A stretch of DNA of 64,000 nt from Zerene cesonia (lineage: Eukaryota; Arthropoda; Insecta; Lepidoptera; Pieridae). Positions within the stretch are counted from its first letter, which is position 1, and the number at the start of each line of letters is the position of its first letter. A model generated the notes under the pieces. The model worked only from the letters and a program-made list of their open reading frames with translations, made no database searches and was not told where the DNA came from. Made by a program: the position numbers and the translations under genes. This document shows, piece by piece, positions 45,591-59,300 of this stretch. Location of the stretch: positions 1,736,001-1,800,000 of the forward strand of contig NC_052113.1 in assembly GCF_012273895.1 (NCBI RefSeq). Reading direction: 5' to 3'.

Positions 45591-47912
45591 ATATTAATAG
45601 GAATACGGTCGATTATAACACGAAGAACAGTTGATTCATACGGACAGTCGATTTAATTTAAATTTACGTCAGGTGAATATTACAAACAGCATGCATATTA
45701 ATAACATAACAATTTATTAGAGTTATAGTATAATGTTTTTGCTGAACACGAAAATTTAATTCGAATTTCTGAATACGTCAGCGCATTACCTCCCAAAATC
45801 TTCCGACACGGCTCTTATTTTCAGTAGCACTTATATTAAAAATGCATTTAACGTTAAATAAGTTTTATATGAAGCGAAGTTAACCCAAATAATCAATAAA
45901 ATGAGAATAAATGTTGTAGGATGTTCATGCCAAGAATAGTAGTGTAGTACCGAAAATAACAGCAAGTATATATATTTCGTTTATTGTTTCAGATGTAAGG
46001 CCGTTGTGATCGTTTGCCGCTCTCGTAAGCGCGGTTGTAACAGCGAAATATCTTGTAAATGTTATATTTCATTGAGATGATATAACATATAAGAAAAATT
46101 GATTTAGTTGTAAAAAAATCTTATTAAATTTATTACTTAGAGTTGTGTATATTGAATAAATTATTACTTAACTTACTTACTTCTAATGATAAATTTGCGA
46201 ATTTTTGTACTTTTTTATCGACTTCAAAAAGAGGAGCAGGTTATAAATCGAGTATAGTTTTTATGTTTGCTGCCTCATAATTTTATGCTCAGCAATTCCC
46301 TTGATTATTTTTAATTTAGTCTATTTTATGTCACTTTTACACACTTATGTCACTTTCGCTTATACGATATCCTTCACTTTCAAATAACACTTAACAATAG
46401 TTTTAAATTTTCCATAAAAACGAGGCGCAATATTTAAAATTATTTTCAATAAACCAAGTCAAATATTTAATCTTTAATTAAATTACCACTCGAATTCAAA
46501 TATGAGAATAAAATGAATACGATAAATAAAGAACAGTTTTGTAAATCGTCTCCAGCCAGTTTTCACAATTAATAATTTTGTCATCCAGCACAAAGAATTC
46601 ATACATCGCTAGAACAACCAAACCTCGCACTTAACTGAAAAATGCTACGAAATAAGTTGGTTAGTCGTTTAAAAATTTCGTTATTGCGAGCACGTCTTCG
46701 ATGGAAATAATAAACTAGACCTCCCCATCGAAGTCTGTTTGGATTTTTCTGCCAATTCAGCAATATCTCGACTTATATTTTTATGTCAAACTGTTGGTAA
46801 TAAATCATAAATGCTCTCAAAATGTTTACGGACTGTTTAGATCTAATCTCTTTATTTAAATAGACGTGAACATCTACAAAACATACACTGCTGTGTTGCC
46901 AATACTGTAATGAAAAAAATAGGCCAGGATATTTTAACAATTGGACTTAAAAATATTCAAGTAAAAGTTGTCTCCATATATGGTGTTCTGCTAAATATAA
47001 CAGATAATATAATTGAACTTCATATAATACGAGATTTATTATTATATTACTCAAGATTTTCATTCTGGTGCAATGATAAAAGAGCGTTATAAGGTGACAG
47101 AAAGAAAGTACCAGCCTATTGGTGTACCTGTTCGGTTTCGTAAAAAATGGGATATTATACATATTTTATTGAAAAATGCAAATATCCAATGGAAACGTCC
47201 TGAACTAGCGTTCCCGTTCTATATATATACATATATATATATATATTATATAGCCTTTTAGCACTCAGAGATCACGATTATAATCAACGGTCAAAGAATT
47301 ACTGAAATCGGTCCACTATTTCCTGAAATTAGCGTGCTTAAACAAACAAACTCTTCAGCTTCATATTATTAGTATAGATTAAATATTTAAAACACTTCTT
47401 TAAATTACCTCTAAATATTTCAAGAATCAAGAATCTAGCGCGTTCAAAAGAAACTCTCAAAATACTACACCTGAAGAACATCAAAACCTAGAACACTACC
47501 AAACCCTTGAAGCCATTTATAGACTTAGCATTCTAAATACTCGCTTCTATGATATATAAATCAAAGCAATTTCCTTGCGACCGGATATTACGGGGACCAA
47601 AAGGCTGATCCGATCGTTATGTGCCTAATTCAGGTTATACTTAGGCAAATAAGGTCACCTTACAATAGACTTTACCTAGGTTTCTTAAAGATTATAGTGC
47701 CAAAGAATTCGACTCGCTTTTATGTTTCAGATTAATGGTTGCTCGCGTCTGGCTTATCATTATCTTAAAAATCTAATATTTTATGTATTTATATTATATT
47801 TGATATAAGGAAAGCAAGGAATATACATTATATTCATTTTAACCCGTTCAGCTTTCATATATTAGTAGTTATCAATACAATGTATATAGTATCATCACAA
47901 ATCTATATTTAA
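45591..47912. other. No gene recognised; one TA microsatellite
   Basis: AT-rich. (TA)n at 47221-47251. A more balanced patch at 47570-47690 carries AAGGTCACCTT (nuclear-receptor-like half sites) and no coding frame. Confidence 0.45.
47221..47251 (+). repeat. (TA)n microsatellite, interrupted
   Basis: Alternating A and T with one C and one TT interruption. Confidence 0.85.
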
Positions 47913-48133
47913 CTAGCTTTCCGCCCGCATAGTCAGAGGAACCCTACCTAACCCGGCTTGTCGTCCAAATAGTTTTACCCACATAGTTCACGTTCCCATA
48001 AGATTTGCGAGATAAAAACTATCTTGACGTGTCCTGTCTCGAGTCTCTAACTAACTTTGTACCAATTTTCATCTAAATCGGTTCAGTGAAGAGACCGACA
48101 GAGTTACTTTCGCATTTATAATATTAGTAGGGA
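47913..48133 (-). mobile_element. Helitron-like element, 'TTTCCGCCCGCA' variant
   Basis: CTAG at 47913-47916 on plus, then CTTTCCGCCCGCATAGTCAG, a GATAAAAACTATCTTGACGT block, CATCTAAATCGGTTCAGTGA and the shared end CGCATTTATAATATTAGTAG followed by GGA. Complete but diverged, 221 bp. Confidence 0.7.
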
Positions 48134-48747
48134 AATGTGTTGCCGTATATAATACGTTATATAAAAATAATGTCGAGTAACATTGAGCCTTTCACAATAA
48201 ATAACCTTTAATTAATATAAAGCCGCGGGCACTTAATTAAAAAGTGTGTAAGCTTTACCACTAACCGACACAACTTATAAATGCATGCGGAAATCTTGAA
48301 TGCTTCCATCAACCAAAAGCCTTAACGAGAACAAAAATTTATTATTAACCGAGCGCATAACATATCGCGTTTTTAATTTAGTAATTTTCGTGAGCACGCA
48401 AGGCCGAAAATCATAAGTTGTATTCCTCAAAATAAATGCTATGTGAAATTAAATTGGCCATGGCGATGCATTCGCCAACGAAATGTGGCAACATTACACT
48501 TGAGTTATGTGAGTGAACTCAAAAATTTAGATATTGTTAACACTAAAAATTTACATTTTTTCCTTGTGGCAATATCTTGTTGTTTATGAATAGTGAATTT
48601 TGTGGAGCGAAAACAGAAAGTAGTTTATTAACGCTCGTATATAAGAGTGCTGTTCGTTTTTTGCAGGGATGGGTGTTATTTTTCAGGGATTTGCTGTGAT
48701 TTGGAAATATTATGTACATTACTTTTCAATTTAAATACTTTTATTTG

Positions 48748-49074
48748 AGGTGTTCGCCCCGGCTCCGACCGTGTACACGTATTTATATTTTCAAATTTCT
48801 ATGCGCGATTTTTTTTAATATCAAGCTTTACCGAATATCAGCGAAAACATTAAGAAACATTATTCCATTTTCGTGTAGTTTGTAAGTTATAATTTTTTTT
48901 ACATTACGCGCTATGCGCCGTATCACATTTCTTTAAATAATTTTTATTTAAAACAAAAATACAACCGAATATTATTAACCAACACAAAATCATTTATGTT
49001 ATTAATTAAGCAATAAAAAATCTAATCGAAACCAAACAAGCACACTTTCCCATTTATAATATTATAAGCAAGGA
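48748..49074 (-). mobile_element. Helitron-like element, degraded and internally expanded
   Basis: GTGTTCGCCCCGGCTCCGAC at the left and CACACTTTCCCATTTATAAT then ATTATAAGCAAGGA at the right resemble the two ends of this class. About 300 AT-rich bases between them are not recognisable. Tentative. Confidence 0.35.
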
Positions 49075-51270
49075 TAAATTGACCTTACGTCAGAAGTAAT
49101 TTCGCATTAAGATATCCAGTTAAATGATACATATAATTATGCAAATAGTACATTTCAAAGGGAAACAGTCAACGTAACCAACGCGTGGGGTTTTGGAGGC
49201 CAAGGCTGGGCCGAATGGTATTTACTGAAATGTTATATGTACTTTAAATTCACGAGTTCCGTTACAAAGTTTTATATTTAACATTTAAATTTAATATAAT
49301 TATTTTATTACATTATTACGTTTTTTCAGACAACTCAGGGATACATTTTCGAGGTTGATTTGTGTGCTAATAATATGAATTCGTTAATAATATTACTATA
49401 ACTATATATGAAAAGCGTTTTAGCAATATTTCAATGAATATTTAATATTGAGTTCGATTTTAATATGGTATGCCTTTTGCGACAGTATTGTCTTATAAAA
49501 GTTTAAATATAATCACATTCATGTATGCTGACTTCTTCATGTTTCCTATTATTTATTTTAGAACACTAAATTTTAAACAATAAGAATCTACAGGAATCCT
49601 TGTAATTTCCTTGTATCATAACAGTTACGATTAACTTACTGTTTTCTTAAACCCTTGCATAAATTGTATATAAAGGGTCAGAAACATAAACGGAAGTCGA
49701 TTTAATAAACAAACAAATCAACTTTAACGTTTTTATTATTAACGTTTTCATTATAGCATTCTATAATACCCATTTTAATGTTCAATAGCGTGATGGATTA
49801 CTTTCACAAAGCATTAAGCTTAATTAGGCTAAAAACACGAATCGAGAATCAGGCCACGTTCAAAGCAAAACTACAAAACGTATAAGACATATGTAGATTT
49901 TATATTAATTCAAATATATGAAAGCCTAGTATGTTCGAAACCTTTCGATTATATTCATACATTATAACTTATTAGTTTTTAAAATTACATCTGTATAACA
50001 GGCTCACTATACATATAAATATCCAGACAAATAATTTATTACCTTAGTTAATATAGAAACCAATCTAGATAATCAATATCATGAAAGACTGCCACTATTT
50101 GTTTTGATTATTTCGTTTACATACTGAACATGACGTATATATAGTATCGTAATTGTAATAAAAATTAAATATAAAAAGATCTCTATTTCGTTCCTATATA
50201 CAGTTATTCTATATTATTGGTTGGTATTAAAGCCCGTACTTCTATAGAGTTGAATTACATCGTGGTCCACGCGTTGAAGTGGATTTCATTACATGATCCC
50301 GTTTACAAATTAATACAGCATACTGGAGCCCAGCGGTTACAAGTGTTTGTACAGTCGGGACCAATTGTGGTAGCAGTTATGAAAGTACAGTCGGGTGAAA
50401 AGTTGAATTCGATGTAACGTTACGATTATTGTACGCTCGATGACGCTGCGGTTAATTTCGTTTGATAGTTTGTTGATTGTGTACAGTCGACTCGAAAAGT
50501 TATTATTCCTATTTGCTTATGTCAAACTATTGCAAATCATGTTTGTACAATCGGTTACAATTTTGTGGTTCTATTATGATAATATGCAGTTTTTACTGGT
50601 TTGCTCCATTGTTTCGCGTTTGAATAGATACATTAATTATATGATTTGCTAAACAGTTTCACCAATGTTATTTATGTTTGCATTATTTACATATACTGGT
50701 TGGAGGCGATATACAACAATAAATTTGGCTAGGTATATATTATAACGTCCCTAGTCTACATATCAAAATCAATTAAATATGTAAAAACAGTTAAGACAGT
50801 AACAGTCCAGAAAATATTATTTTAGTGAATTTATAGAAAACACCCTGTAGATAGTAGTTAGGTACTCTAACTCTTACAACACTACGCTCTACATTCTACA
50901 ACATTACACTGCGCCGTTGCCACACTTCTCTGTCATGAATTAGTGAATGAACTATTATAAATGGTGATCCTGTTTTTTCTTGTATAATTTTATATTTTTA
51001 TTTTGGTTATACAATATTTCATAGATTTAAAATACTATTATGAACTAGTATTGGCAATATTTCAATATTATGATATTGCCTCCTTAACTCAGTATATATC
51101 TTTAGGAATATTAATATAAATGGAATATGGTTACTTCATTTTACGCTTTATATGAACCACTGTGAAAAAACGAAAATGTAACTCACATTCAATAATAAAT
51201 GGATTTTCATGTTTCTCCTTATAATATTAAGAATTTTTCAATTATTTTATTGTATAATAAATATCATTAA
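49075..51270. other. No gene recognised
   Basis: AT-rich. 50210-50480 is more balanced and contains three TACAGTCG words (50354, 50389, 50484). Its 66-codon frame has no recognised product. Confidence 0.4.
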
Positions 51271-51346
51271 CAGCTCTCCATGAACGTAGCCCGCTACGCA
51301 CGCGATCGCTACGGTGTAACGCTACGCGCGTAGAGGTCTGGAGCTG
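51271..51346. repeat. 76-bp GC-rich inverted-repeat unit
   Basis: Begins CAGCTCTCCA and ends TCTGGAGCTG, an imperfect terminal inverted repeat. Between them are several GCTACG words (CCCGCTACGC, TCGCTACGG, CGCTACGCGCGTAG) in an otherwise very AT-rich area. It looks like a tiny MITE or a fragment of a DNA transposon. No clear target-site duplication seen. Confidence 0.5.
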
Positions 51347-51864
51347 ATTCTGATCTACAAAATGAACTGGGATATCATGAGATGTATAACTAAAAATGAA
51401 TAAATATACTTGCATTTGCACGATTTTTATTTAAAAACAATTTTTTATGCTAACTTCACATCATGACATCTTTACGTATAATCAGAAATAATGTATAATC
51501 AGACATAAGAAATACGATATTATTCTTTGGTTTCCACCCATGTTAGAATTTGCAAGAAAAAAATTAAAAAGCACAACATTTTTTTAATTTTTACTTCAGC
51601 TAACTTGCGGTCTCTTTGGATTACAAAAGAAAAGGAAAAAATGTACAACAGACTTCTATTGTTTTCCCGAAAGGATCAGAAACTAAGCTGTTACTTCTTA
51701 TAATATTATACAATATTTTAAAATGAAGTCTTTAATATTAAACCTATACAAATCTTAGAAAGAGAACGTTTATTTCGATTTAACTCAAAAAGCTTCAACC
51801 GTTTTCAAAAATGATTTTACCATTAACAATGTATTAACCGCGTAACATCAGCTATAACCTTATA

Positions 51865-52065
51865 ATATTTGCTTGTTTATCTATCTTTCACGACGCATCC
51901 GAGCGATCACACATTTTTATTGTTGTGAGGATAGTTAGGAGGCTAGAGAGTGATATAGGCTACATGTTGCCTGAGAAACATCTTCCACCTATGGGATATT
52001 CTTCGAAATACAGAAAGGAATGTTTTATTATATCTTTACCCCGGGTCAAGCCGGGACAAGCATGC
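51865..52065 (+). mobile_element. Helitron-like element, degraded
   Basis: TGCTTGTTTATCTATCTTTC then ACGACGCATCCGAGCGATCA, TGAGGATAGTTAGGAGGCTA and GAGAGTGATATAGGCTACAT follow the order of the 'CACGCCGCAACGGAGCGA' version. The end is a small inverted repeat CCCGG-GTCAAG-CCGGG near 52040-52055 without a CTAG. Confidence 0.45.
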
Positions 52066-52650
52066 GTCATTAACTTTCCCGTTTAAAATAGTAGCAGATA
52101 CTTCATCCTTTATCCTTTCACAATTTACATTTTCAATACAATACTAGCTCTTAGTCCACATTAATACAAAACCTTTATCCATTACCAAAGTTATTAATAC
52201 ACAGATATTGAAACGGGCTTCTTTATATTTTGTTACGTTTATTAAAAACCTCTTAAAGACTATAACCTACTGAGTCAACACGCGCATCCAGATATAGGTG
52301 ACTCCTCATATTACGTCTAAAATTACACATATTTTATGGTAAACAACCCTTAGAATCTATGTTATTCTTATATAGCTTTAAAAGTATTATAGTGTGTTAT
52401 AGCGTTAATGTTTTAATAAATGGATTAAAAATGTATACAATTAAATAAGTAATTCATGGTAATAGTAAGTCCGGTGCTTTATTAAAACGTAGAACGCGTT
52501 TTTTCAATGGTGTATGTGTTTTTTTATTATAATGTTGTAATTTCCTGTAATAAAAAGTACAGAACACAATGTACACATAGGAAACTATATAAAATGTTAT
52601 CTATATTCTTTGTATAAACTTCGTGATAGATAAATAAACAAATAAATGTT
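52066..52650. other. No feature recognised
   Basis: AT-rich, no coding frame or repeat seen. Confidence 0.5.
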
Positions 52651-52830
52651 TTATTTTTTTCTTGCCATAAGCACGCAACTAAGATTGTGGTTCGCCTGAT
52701 AGTAGATAAGCGATCACTACCGCCCATGAACATTCGCGGAGGTAGTCCCTCTGCGAATGCGCTGCCCGCATTTAATGGGAAAGGGATAGGGAAAGGATTA
52801 ACGACTTGACGGAGAGGAAAAGGAAAAGAC
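52651..52830 (+). repeat. SINE-like dispersed repeat, family B, copy 4
   Basis: GGTTCGCCTGATAGTAGATA, CCGCCCATGAACATTCGCGG, CTCTGCGAATGCGCTGCCCG and GGGAAAGGATTAACGACTTG in family order. Well preserved, with a T-rich left flank. Confidence 0.75.
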
Positions 52831-54254
52831 TATTTATTTCATATTTTAAGCCGAGCCCCTAATGATGAATGATGAAAAAATCGTTAAGATTTGTCATGGT
52901 ATGAGCTTTGGTACATGGTGAGATACATTTTTACTAATACAATAAATTCAATATTCTTTCAATATAAAGTTTGTTATATGCCATGGATAAACATTTATGA
53001 TAAAATTCCTTATTAAAGCATATGAAAATAAAATAAGTGAAATGTAAGCAATTTATCGACTTTAAATAAATGATATTAGTTAGCTCAGGCCCTCATCCGC
53101 CTCATTAGCTGGGGCTGTGTTGGTTATTTAGGTCACATTTCATTTAGAATCGCGTAATATATTAATTCATGCACCATTTATCAACTGTTAAATATCAAAC
53201 ACATGAAGAATGTTATAAAAGGATGCTGTAAACATTCTCATCGATCCACGTTCGGCTGGATAATTGATAGAAACTTGTTGGCTCTGAGCATGTTTCATAA
53301 TAGATTAAATATATTCCTATACAACGCATAAGTTTATGTGAAATTCTTTTGTTAGAAAAAATTGTTACGCAAAGCCTCTCGAAATTTCTGTTCGATTGTG
53401 TTCAGATAATTTTAGGGAATTCATTCCCTTCTTCCCTTTACCTTCAGGTAAAGGGAAGATATAATAAAAACTGAGTTACGACTTCGGTGATGAAAGATAT
53501 TTTTAATTTGGCCCGCAGATAATAGTTAATAGCCTGGAATTATATAGCACGAACCATAATAACTAATAAATAAAGAACATTCATCTTTTGTATGTCTTAA
53601 TTATATTATTGTTAATATTTATTTAATTATCTTGCTTTAAAGTTAATTATATGTTCATACCACTATAGTTTATTAAGGATCATATTTATTTCTCATGACA
53701 CACAACATTCTTTAACAAAGTTATGTATATTTATACACAAATAATTGACATAACATAATCTTTTTAGATAGAGATATGTTTAATCTTTAAAATTGGATTC
53801 AAAATAAAGTAATTTATCAGCACGTGATATTCAGATAAACATCTTTATAAAGTATGTTTTCATACAAATAATACAATATGGGGCATAAACTAATGTCCTA
53901 CGAGCAACCAATGTCACGGTCAACAAAAATTAGCAATAAGAGAGATATTTTAATAAAAATTTATCATACCATATTTTCATTTAAATACTTTGTAAGTGAG
54001 AAAAGTATGAGTGTCTTTTCTAAGAGAATTTCAGGTAAGTTTTGACGACCCCGATCTTTCTATTGAAGTTGCGACTTTAAACTTTATTCGAGTACTTTTA
54101 AGCAGTTTAGTTTAACTGTGATGTTGGCTGGCCACATGGCTTGAAAATTTCATGAAAACAATTTTTAAATGTTCAACTTGTATTAGTATTAAAAATTTTC
54201 CATTTTATGGATTACGTTTTTGTAAATTGGAAAATTATTCTGTGAATACAATTA
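52831..54254. other. No gene; two adjacent small hairpins
   Basis: AT-rich apart from the paired stem-loops at 53414-53459. Confidence 0.5.
53414..53459. repeat. Two abutting perfect stem-loops
   Basis: AGGGAAT-TC-ATTCCCT (53414-53429) is followed immediately by a 13-bp perfect stem TCTTCCCTTTACC / GGTAAAGGGAAGA with loop TTCA (53430-53459). Both stems share the CCCTT/AAGGG theme. No coding or transposon context. Confidence 0.8.
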
Positions 54255-54447
54255 GTTTTTTATGCCATAGTGGGCATCTGGTACCCACTAGAATTGGGTG
54301 AAAGAACCAACACCAGAAAAAATTGGGTGGTGTGAGCCGCTGAATTGGTTTGCTGGCGTTTATAGAATAAAGGATAAGGAAATGATTATCAAGGGGACAA
54401 AGGAATGGACTAGGAAGAGTGAGAAACAGGATATAGGCCACACAGAG
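54255..54447 (+). repeat. SINE-like dispersed repeat, family B, copy 5 (diverged)
   Basis: TTTTTTATGCCATAGTGGGC at the start and GACAAAGGAATGGACTAGGA near the end. The middle carries a local duplication (AGAATTGGGTG / AAAATTGGGTG), so it is the most altered copy. Confidence 0.5.
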
Positions 54448-57400
54448 TAATTACGGTCCATCCTAAGCCACATTTGTATAAGACACGTAAAAAAATCGTC
54501 TTTTAAATTTAGAACTTAACAGTTCAAGATAATAAAATAAAAGGAAACGCCGAAACCCAACAGTGAGGAAGGAGATAATTTTTACTGACGTAAATACACA
54601 GCCCTTATCAGATGTTATCACTAATAATCTTTAGCAAATAATACATTTCAGATAACAGTGAATCATTATAAACAAACTCGACGCGAAACTCAATCTAGGT
54701 TTTGATTTTTAAACAGCTCAACGGTGAATGAATTCGTTTTGATGGGAGTACATAAATAATTCAAGTATGCAAACATATAATTAATTTGTACACATGGCGT
54801 GAAATTTTGTACCCTTTGATTGATTATGTATTTTAAAATTGTTATGCTTTGCGTAAAATTGAGTGTATTAATTTAACAATGTTCGCATAATGCATTATCC
54901 ATCATAAAAATTTTGGTCGGCCGCTAATAAATACATTTTTTCTTTTATTACAAAAATTTACTTAGAACGTGTAATCAACTGTTCAAATGTTAGTTTTATT
55001 ATTGTATCTCAAACGACAAAAGTAAAGGAAAATTTTTTTGACAAAATCATGTGTACATTTAATAAAGAATCGCAAATAGGATTATCAATGAACAGTCAAA
55101 ACGATAGCACAATTAAACATCAGTTTAACATCAGGAGGTGGATCAATTGAGGATTCCATCTATTGGATTAAACTACTTTTATTCGAGACTGGTTAAAAGT
55201 GATTTTAAGATTTCAAGCAATAATCTCAAATATTGTTAATATTAAATGAAAAGTTCAGATTTTTTTGGTTTTCCAAAATCAATAATAAAGGTTATAACAA
55301 TTGATGTATTTCTAAAACTCCAAATGACTGCCATCTTTTATATATATTGCTCTCCAATTAAGATCTTCGAATTAGTGTGTAGTGTTTACTATTTTCTGAG
55401 AATATTCAATAATTAGTATTATCGACGTTTATTTATATTTGAATTCAAATTATCTTAACGTAGGTATGCACAACACAAACTTGTTATCTACTGACTTGAT
55501 TTTCACAAAATGATTATTTTATCGGAAAACCATTGATAAGCTATACGTCGTGACCCGGAATAAATGAAAATCATTATTGAAATTTTCTTTATTTTTATAT
55601 TAGTTTCATGAATTTCGTAAATAAACAATAAAATGAAATAGAAAACATAATGTGCTTTTTCTTTAAATATATATTTTTAAATGTACATTAATTTAGACTA
55701 TCATAAACAACGTGTTAATAAAATAGAGTACCCATATCGTTAATTTTATATTTTATTGATTACAAAACAATTCTATTGCAAAGTTAGAATTTTATCGTAA
55801 CCAATGCAAGTTCAAACCAAAATTAATATATATGTCATTATACCTTTCATCTCACTACTAATATGAAAGGTTTAATTTTTGATAAAACTCAATGTCTAAT
55901 TCATAATTGCGGATCTAATATCTTCTAAGCCACACGTGAATTTTTCCGCAGATATGTTATCTGCATATTATATTTTTAGTGTTAAGCAGAGTAAACAATT
56001 ATACTAAGCAAACGCAACCTAAACGATTCAATGGTAAGATAAAAAAACTTTTTGCTCATATAAAGATAATTTTTAATGTATCTAATAAACAAGAAAAAAT
56101 ATAACCTAGGCGTAGAAATGTTAGACACATGACCATGTTGCAATAAGATTAGCCTTTAACAATCTCATTACATTTATTATAATATTTATATAAACCTCTT
56201 TATTTTTGAACAAAGATTGAATTATCTGAATTAATTTATTTCCTCCATTCGCTAAAAATAGTCTCTCATTTGACTTAAACGATACTTTATCGAAGAATGA
56301 GACAGATAGACGGCGCTTTTTCCCTTCTAATTCATCCGTACTCTCACAAACATAAATATTGTATCGATGATAATTGACTTAGCAAATAAAATCGATTTAT
56401 AATCGCATCACAACAGGCAGGACACGTGGAAATTCTGAAATTTTCGCATGCAATTGCAAATTGTGGATGGTGTGTGGGCTACGTACCGTTAGTGTTTCTC
56501 GTTGAGCCGACTGTTCTTTATTGTTTAGCCACTGTCCGTCATTTTATTTATGAGCACGTGATGATGAATGGTAAACAAATCGCATTAGTTATTATCGGTT
56601 TTGTACGATGTAGGTTTGTTTGGGGTAAGACGCGCGTTCAGGGCGCGGCGCGTAGCACGACTGAGCTGTGTAGTGAGGCCCGTGACTGAACAAGTTTTAT
56701 CGATTATTTACTTGCAGTTCCGAATTTCAGGAAGCGAATATAATCGAGAACACATCAAGTCCATATAGAATTGGTTAATTGGGACGGATGTAACTCTGAT
56801 TTCAGTTTTATCTTATCTTTACATTGAACAAGTTAAATGTACAGATAATGTTTGCAAAACAATAAACGTGTTTAAAATTGTAACAAATTACCACATATTT
56901 ATAAATTTATTGCTTACTAGGTTAATATTAAATATCCATCCTTAAGTTTCAAAGAAATTTTAACCAATTTGTATGTATGTTAAATTGTTTAGTATATATA
57001 TTAATATTAATATGCTCTTATGTTTCCTCTATAATAAATATACAATCCACTAAATCTTTGGCTATCTATATTTAAAGAAACGTTAATTTCTCCAAGCAAT
57101 TACTACCCCATCCCAACTTGGTATATCTTTGAATTATTAATAAAATAAAAAAACCCATAACAATATCCAGCGCATCACTTGACTCGATTCCAATCGCTTC
57201 GCACCTCCCTAAAGTGGTCCCTTTTTCACGCATGCGCCGGTCGATTCCACACTCGGTCAGTGGGCCGGTATGGGACTTCAAAAACAAACAGCTTTTGTCC
57301 CAAACGGGGGTAGACAGCGAGGCGCCTCTTTGTAATTGGTAAAACGTATTGTGTTTCGCACCTGTGGCTCGAAATCCTGTCGCCAAGACATTTCATTTGA

Positions 57401-58635
57401 CGCTTGGGCTACAAACTCGCCAAAACTTGGAAGCAAACTCCGGTATGACCTTGTGCGGAGACGGCTTAAATGGAGCGATCCACATTTGTACGAAAATATA
57501 GCTCTGACACTGTTCCACGTAGCACACAATTATCACAAGCAGCTTGACACAGCGTACGAATATTTATAAAATGTTATATACGATTCAAATTCATGCGTTT
57601 GAAGACGAAGTAGAAGGTTGACATCAAAGAACAAAACTTACGTGTGTAATAGGTAACATTCATAGGATTATTCTCAATACTAGGTATAGGACACATGTCT
57701 ACAGCCCACACGGGACGTAAAAAGTATCGTAAATATTACAAGATGTTTATATTCATCACGAAATTCAAACCATTAAAAGATAAATAGGCGGGGTCCATTA
57801 AAAGAAAATCTGAGTCCTTCAATTCGAAACGAAACGGACAAAGTTTATTGAATAGTTAAGATTCTTTATAAAACTGTAAATTTGAGAAATGATTTTGTAA
57901 ATTCAAAACTGGTATTTTTTATCTTTACCATAAAAGGGGATAAAAAATTATTGAAAGAATCCAACTATTAATGCTTATTTTTAAAGATACTGGACAAAAG
58001 GTAACAACACCAATTTTTCGAGACCAAGACCTATTAACCCAGACCCTTCTTTTTTGTTCATAATACTACAAAGTATATCCAAACTTATATCATTAAATGC
58101 GCTTGCAATTGATCACGTAAATGGCTTATACGTAAATAATGAATCTAATTTCACAATCGTATTATTATGTCGTATTGTAGATATAATTTATACTAAGGCA
58201 CAGTAGTACCTTGATAGTACCTTACTATAGTACCTTTGTATACTTGTATCGTTTTATGTTATTTGTGGAACTACTCAATTTTATAATCGAAGATTTTAGA
58301 TACATCTAATATTTATAAGGTACTGATGGCTACACACCTGAATAATTAAAACTTATATTTAAGACTGTAATGTAGAACCGTTTCTTATAAATTGTTAATT
58401 ATTTTAAACTTACAGTTATAGCAGAAATTAAACGAGGATTACCCTGTCAATCAGTATTTAAAACATCAAAGGTGCTTTATATACTTTTAAATTACTTAAA
58501 AGTACATATAATAACTCAGAAATTCGACTTTAAAGTATGTGATCCCCGCCAAGGTTATAAAGAAAAAGTGTATACACAAACTAGAATGAAAACAATGTAA
58601 ATTTTTGTATTTTATATTAATAAGTTAACAAGACT
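54448..58635. other. No confirmed gene; two GC-richer patches
   Basis: 56610-56690 contains GACGCGCGTTCAGGGCGCGG with an in-frame-looking GGGTAAGACG donor-like word. 57170-57570 is a 400-base region of balanced composition with overlapping frames on both strands. Either could be a promoter with a first exon or conserved non-coding DNA. No product recognised. Confidence 0.35.
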
Positions 58636-58815
58636 TTTTCATATAACATTTGGCAAAGGAGCTGGTGGGTCGCCTGATGGTAAGCCAACAGCACTGCCCA
58701 TGAACATTTGCAGCGACCTTATATTTTTAGTGGGTAAGGTAAAATGAGATAATTAATGGAAGTAATAAACGACAAGACTAAAGGAAGGAAAAGGATATAT
58801 ACACCTCCAATTCCT
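58636..58815 (+). repeat. SINE-like dispersed repeat, family B, copy 6
   Basis: GGAGCTGGTGGGTCGCCTGA, TGGTAAGCCAACAGCACTGC and CCATGAACATTTGCAGCGAC in order, with an eroded purine-rich second half. Confidence 0.7.
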
Positions 58816-59300
58816 TCACTTATCGAACTAAACATAGAAGGATTCACATGCTAGATATTTAACTCCAATAGAGGTGCTTAAGCGTGGTCAACTTCAAAAA
58901 AATATGTCTACTTATTTTATATTTTAACACATATTGAATCGATCACTCAATAGGTTGTGTTACTCGATAAAGCTATTAATATATTACCAGCAAATTTATA
59001 CACGATAATTTGATAATATTAATAACCCATTATATCACAAAAACTACACTAAAATCTATTAATACTCTGAAATTATCGGACGATATCAATTACTAGATTT
59101 TAAATTTTTATCATACTAAATATACTTCAATATCAACTCTTACCTAATGCAATAATTGATAATAATAACCCTGATGTTTTTAACACTTTTTGATGTATTT
59201 TCATACTTTATTTGCCATTTGAACTGACAGATAAGCCAAGCTGCGGTGCGGAGGTAGCGTGAATAGTAGCATACGTATGTTACTATATTCATGTGATGAT

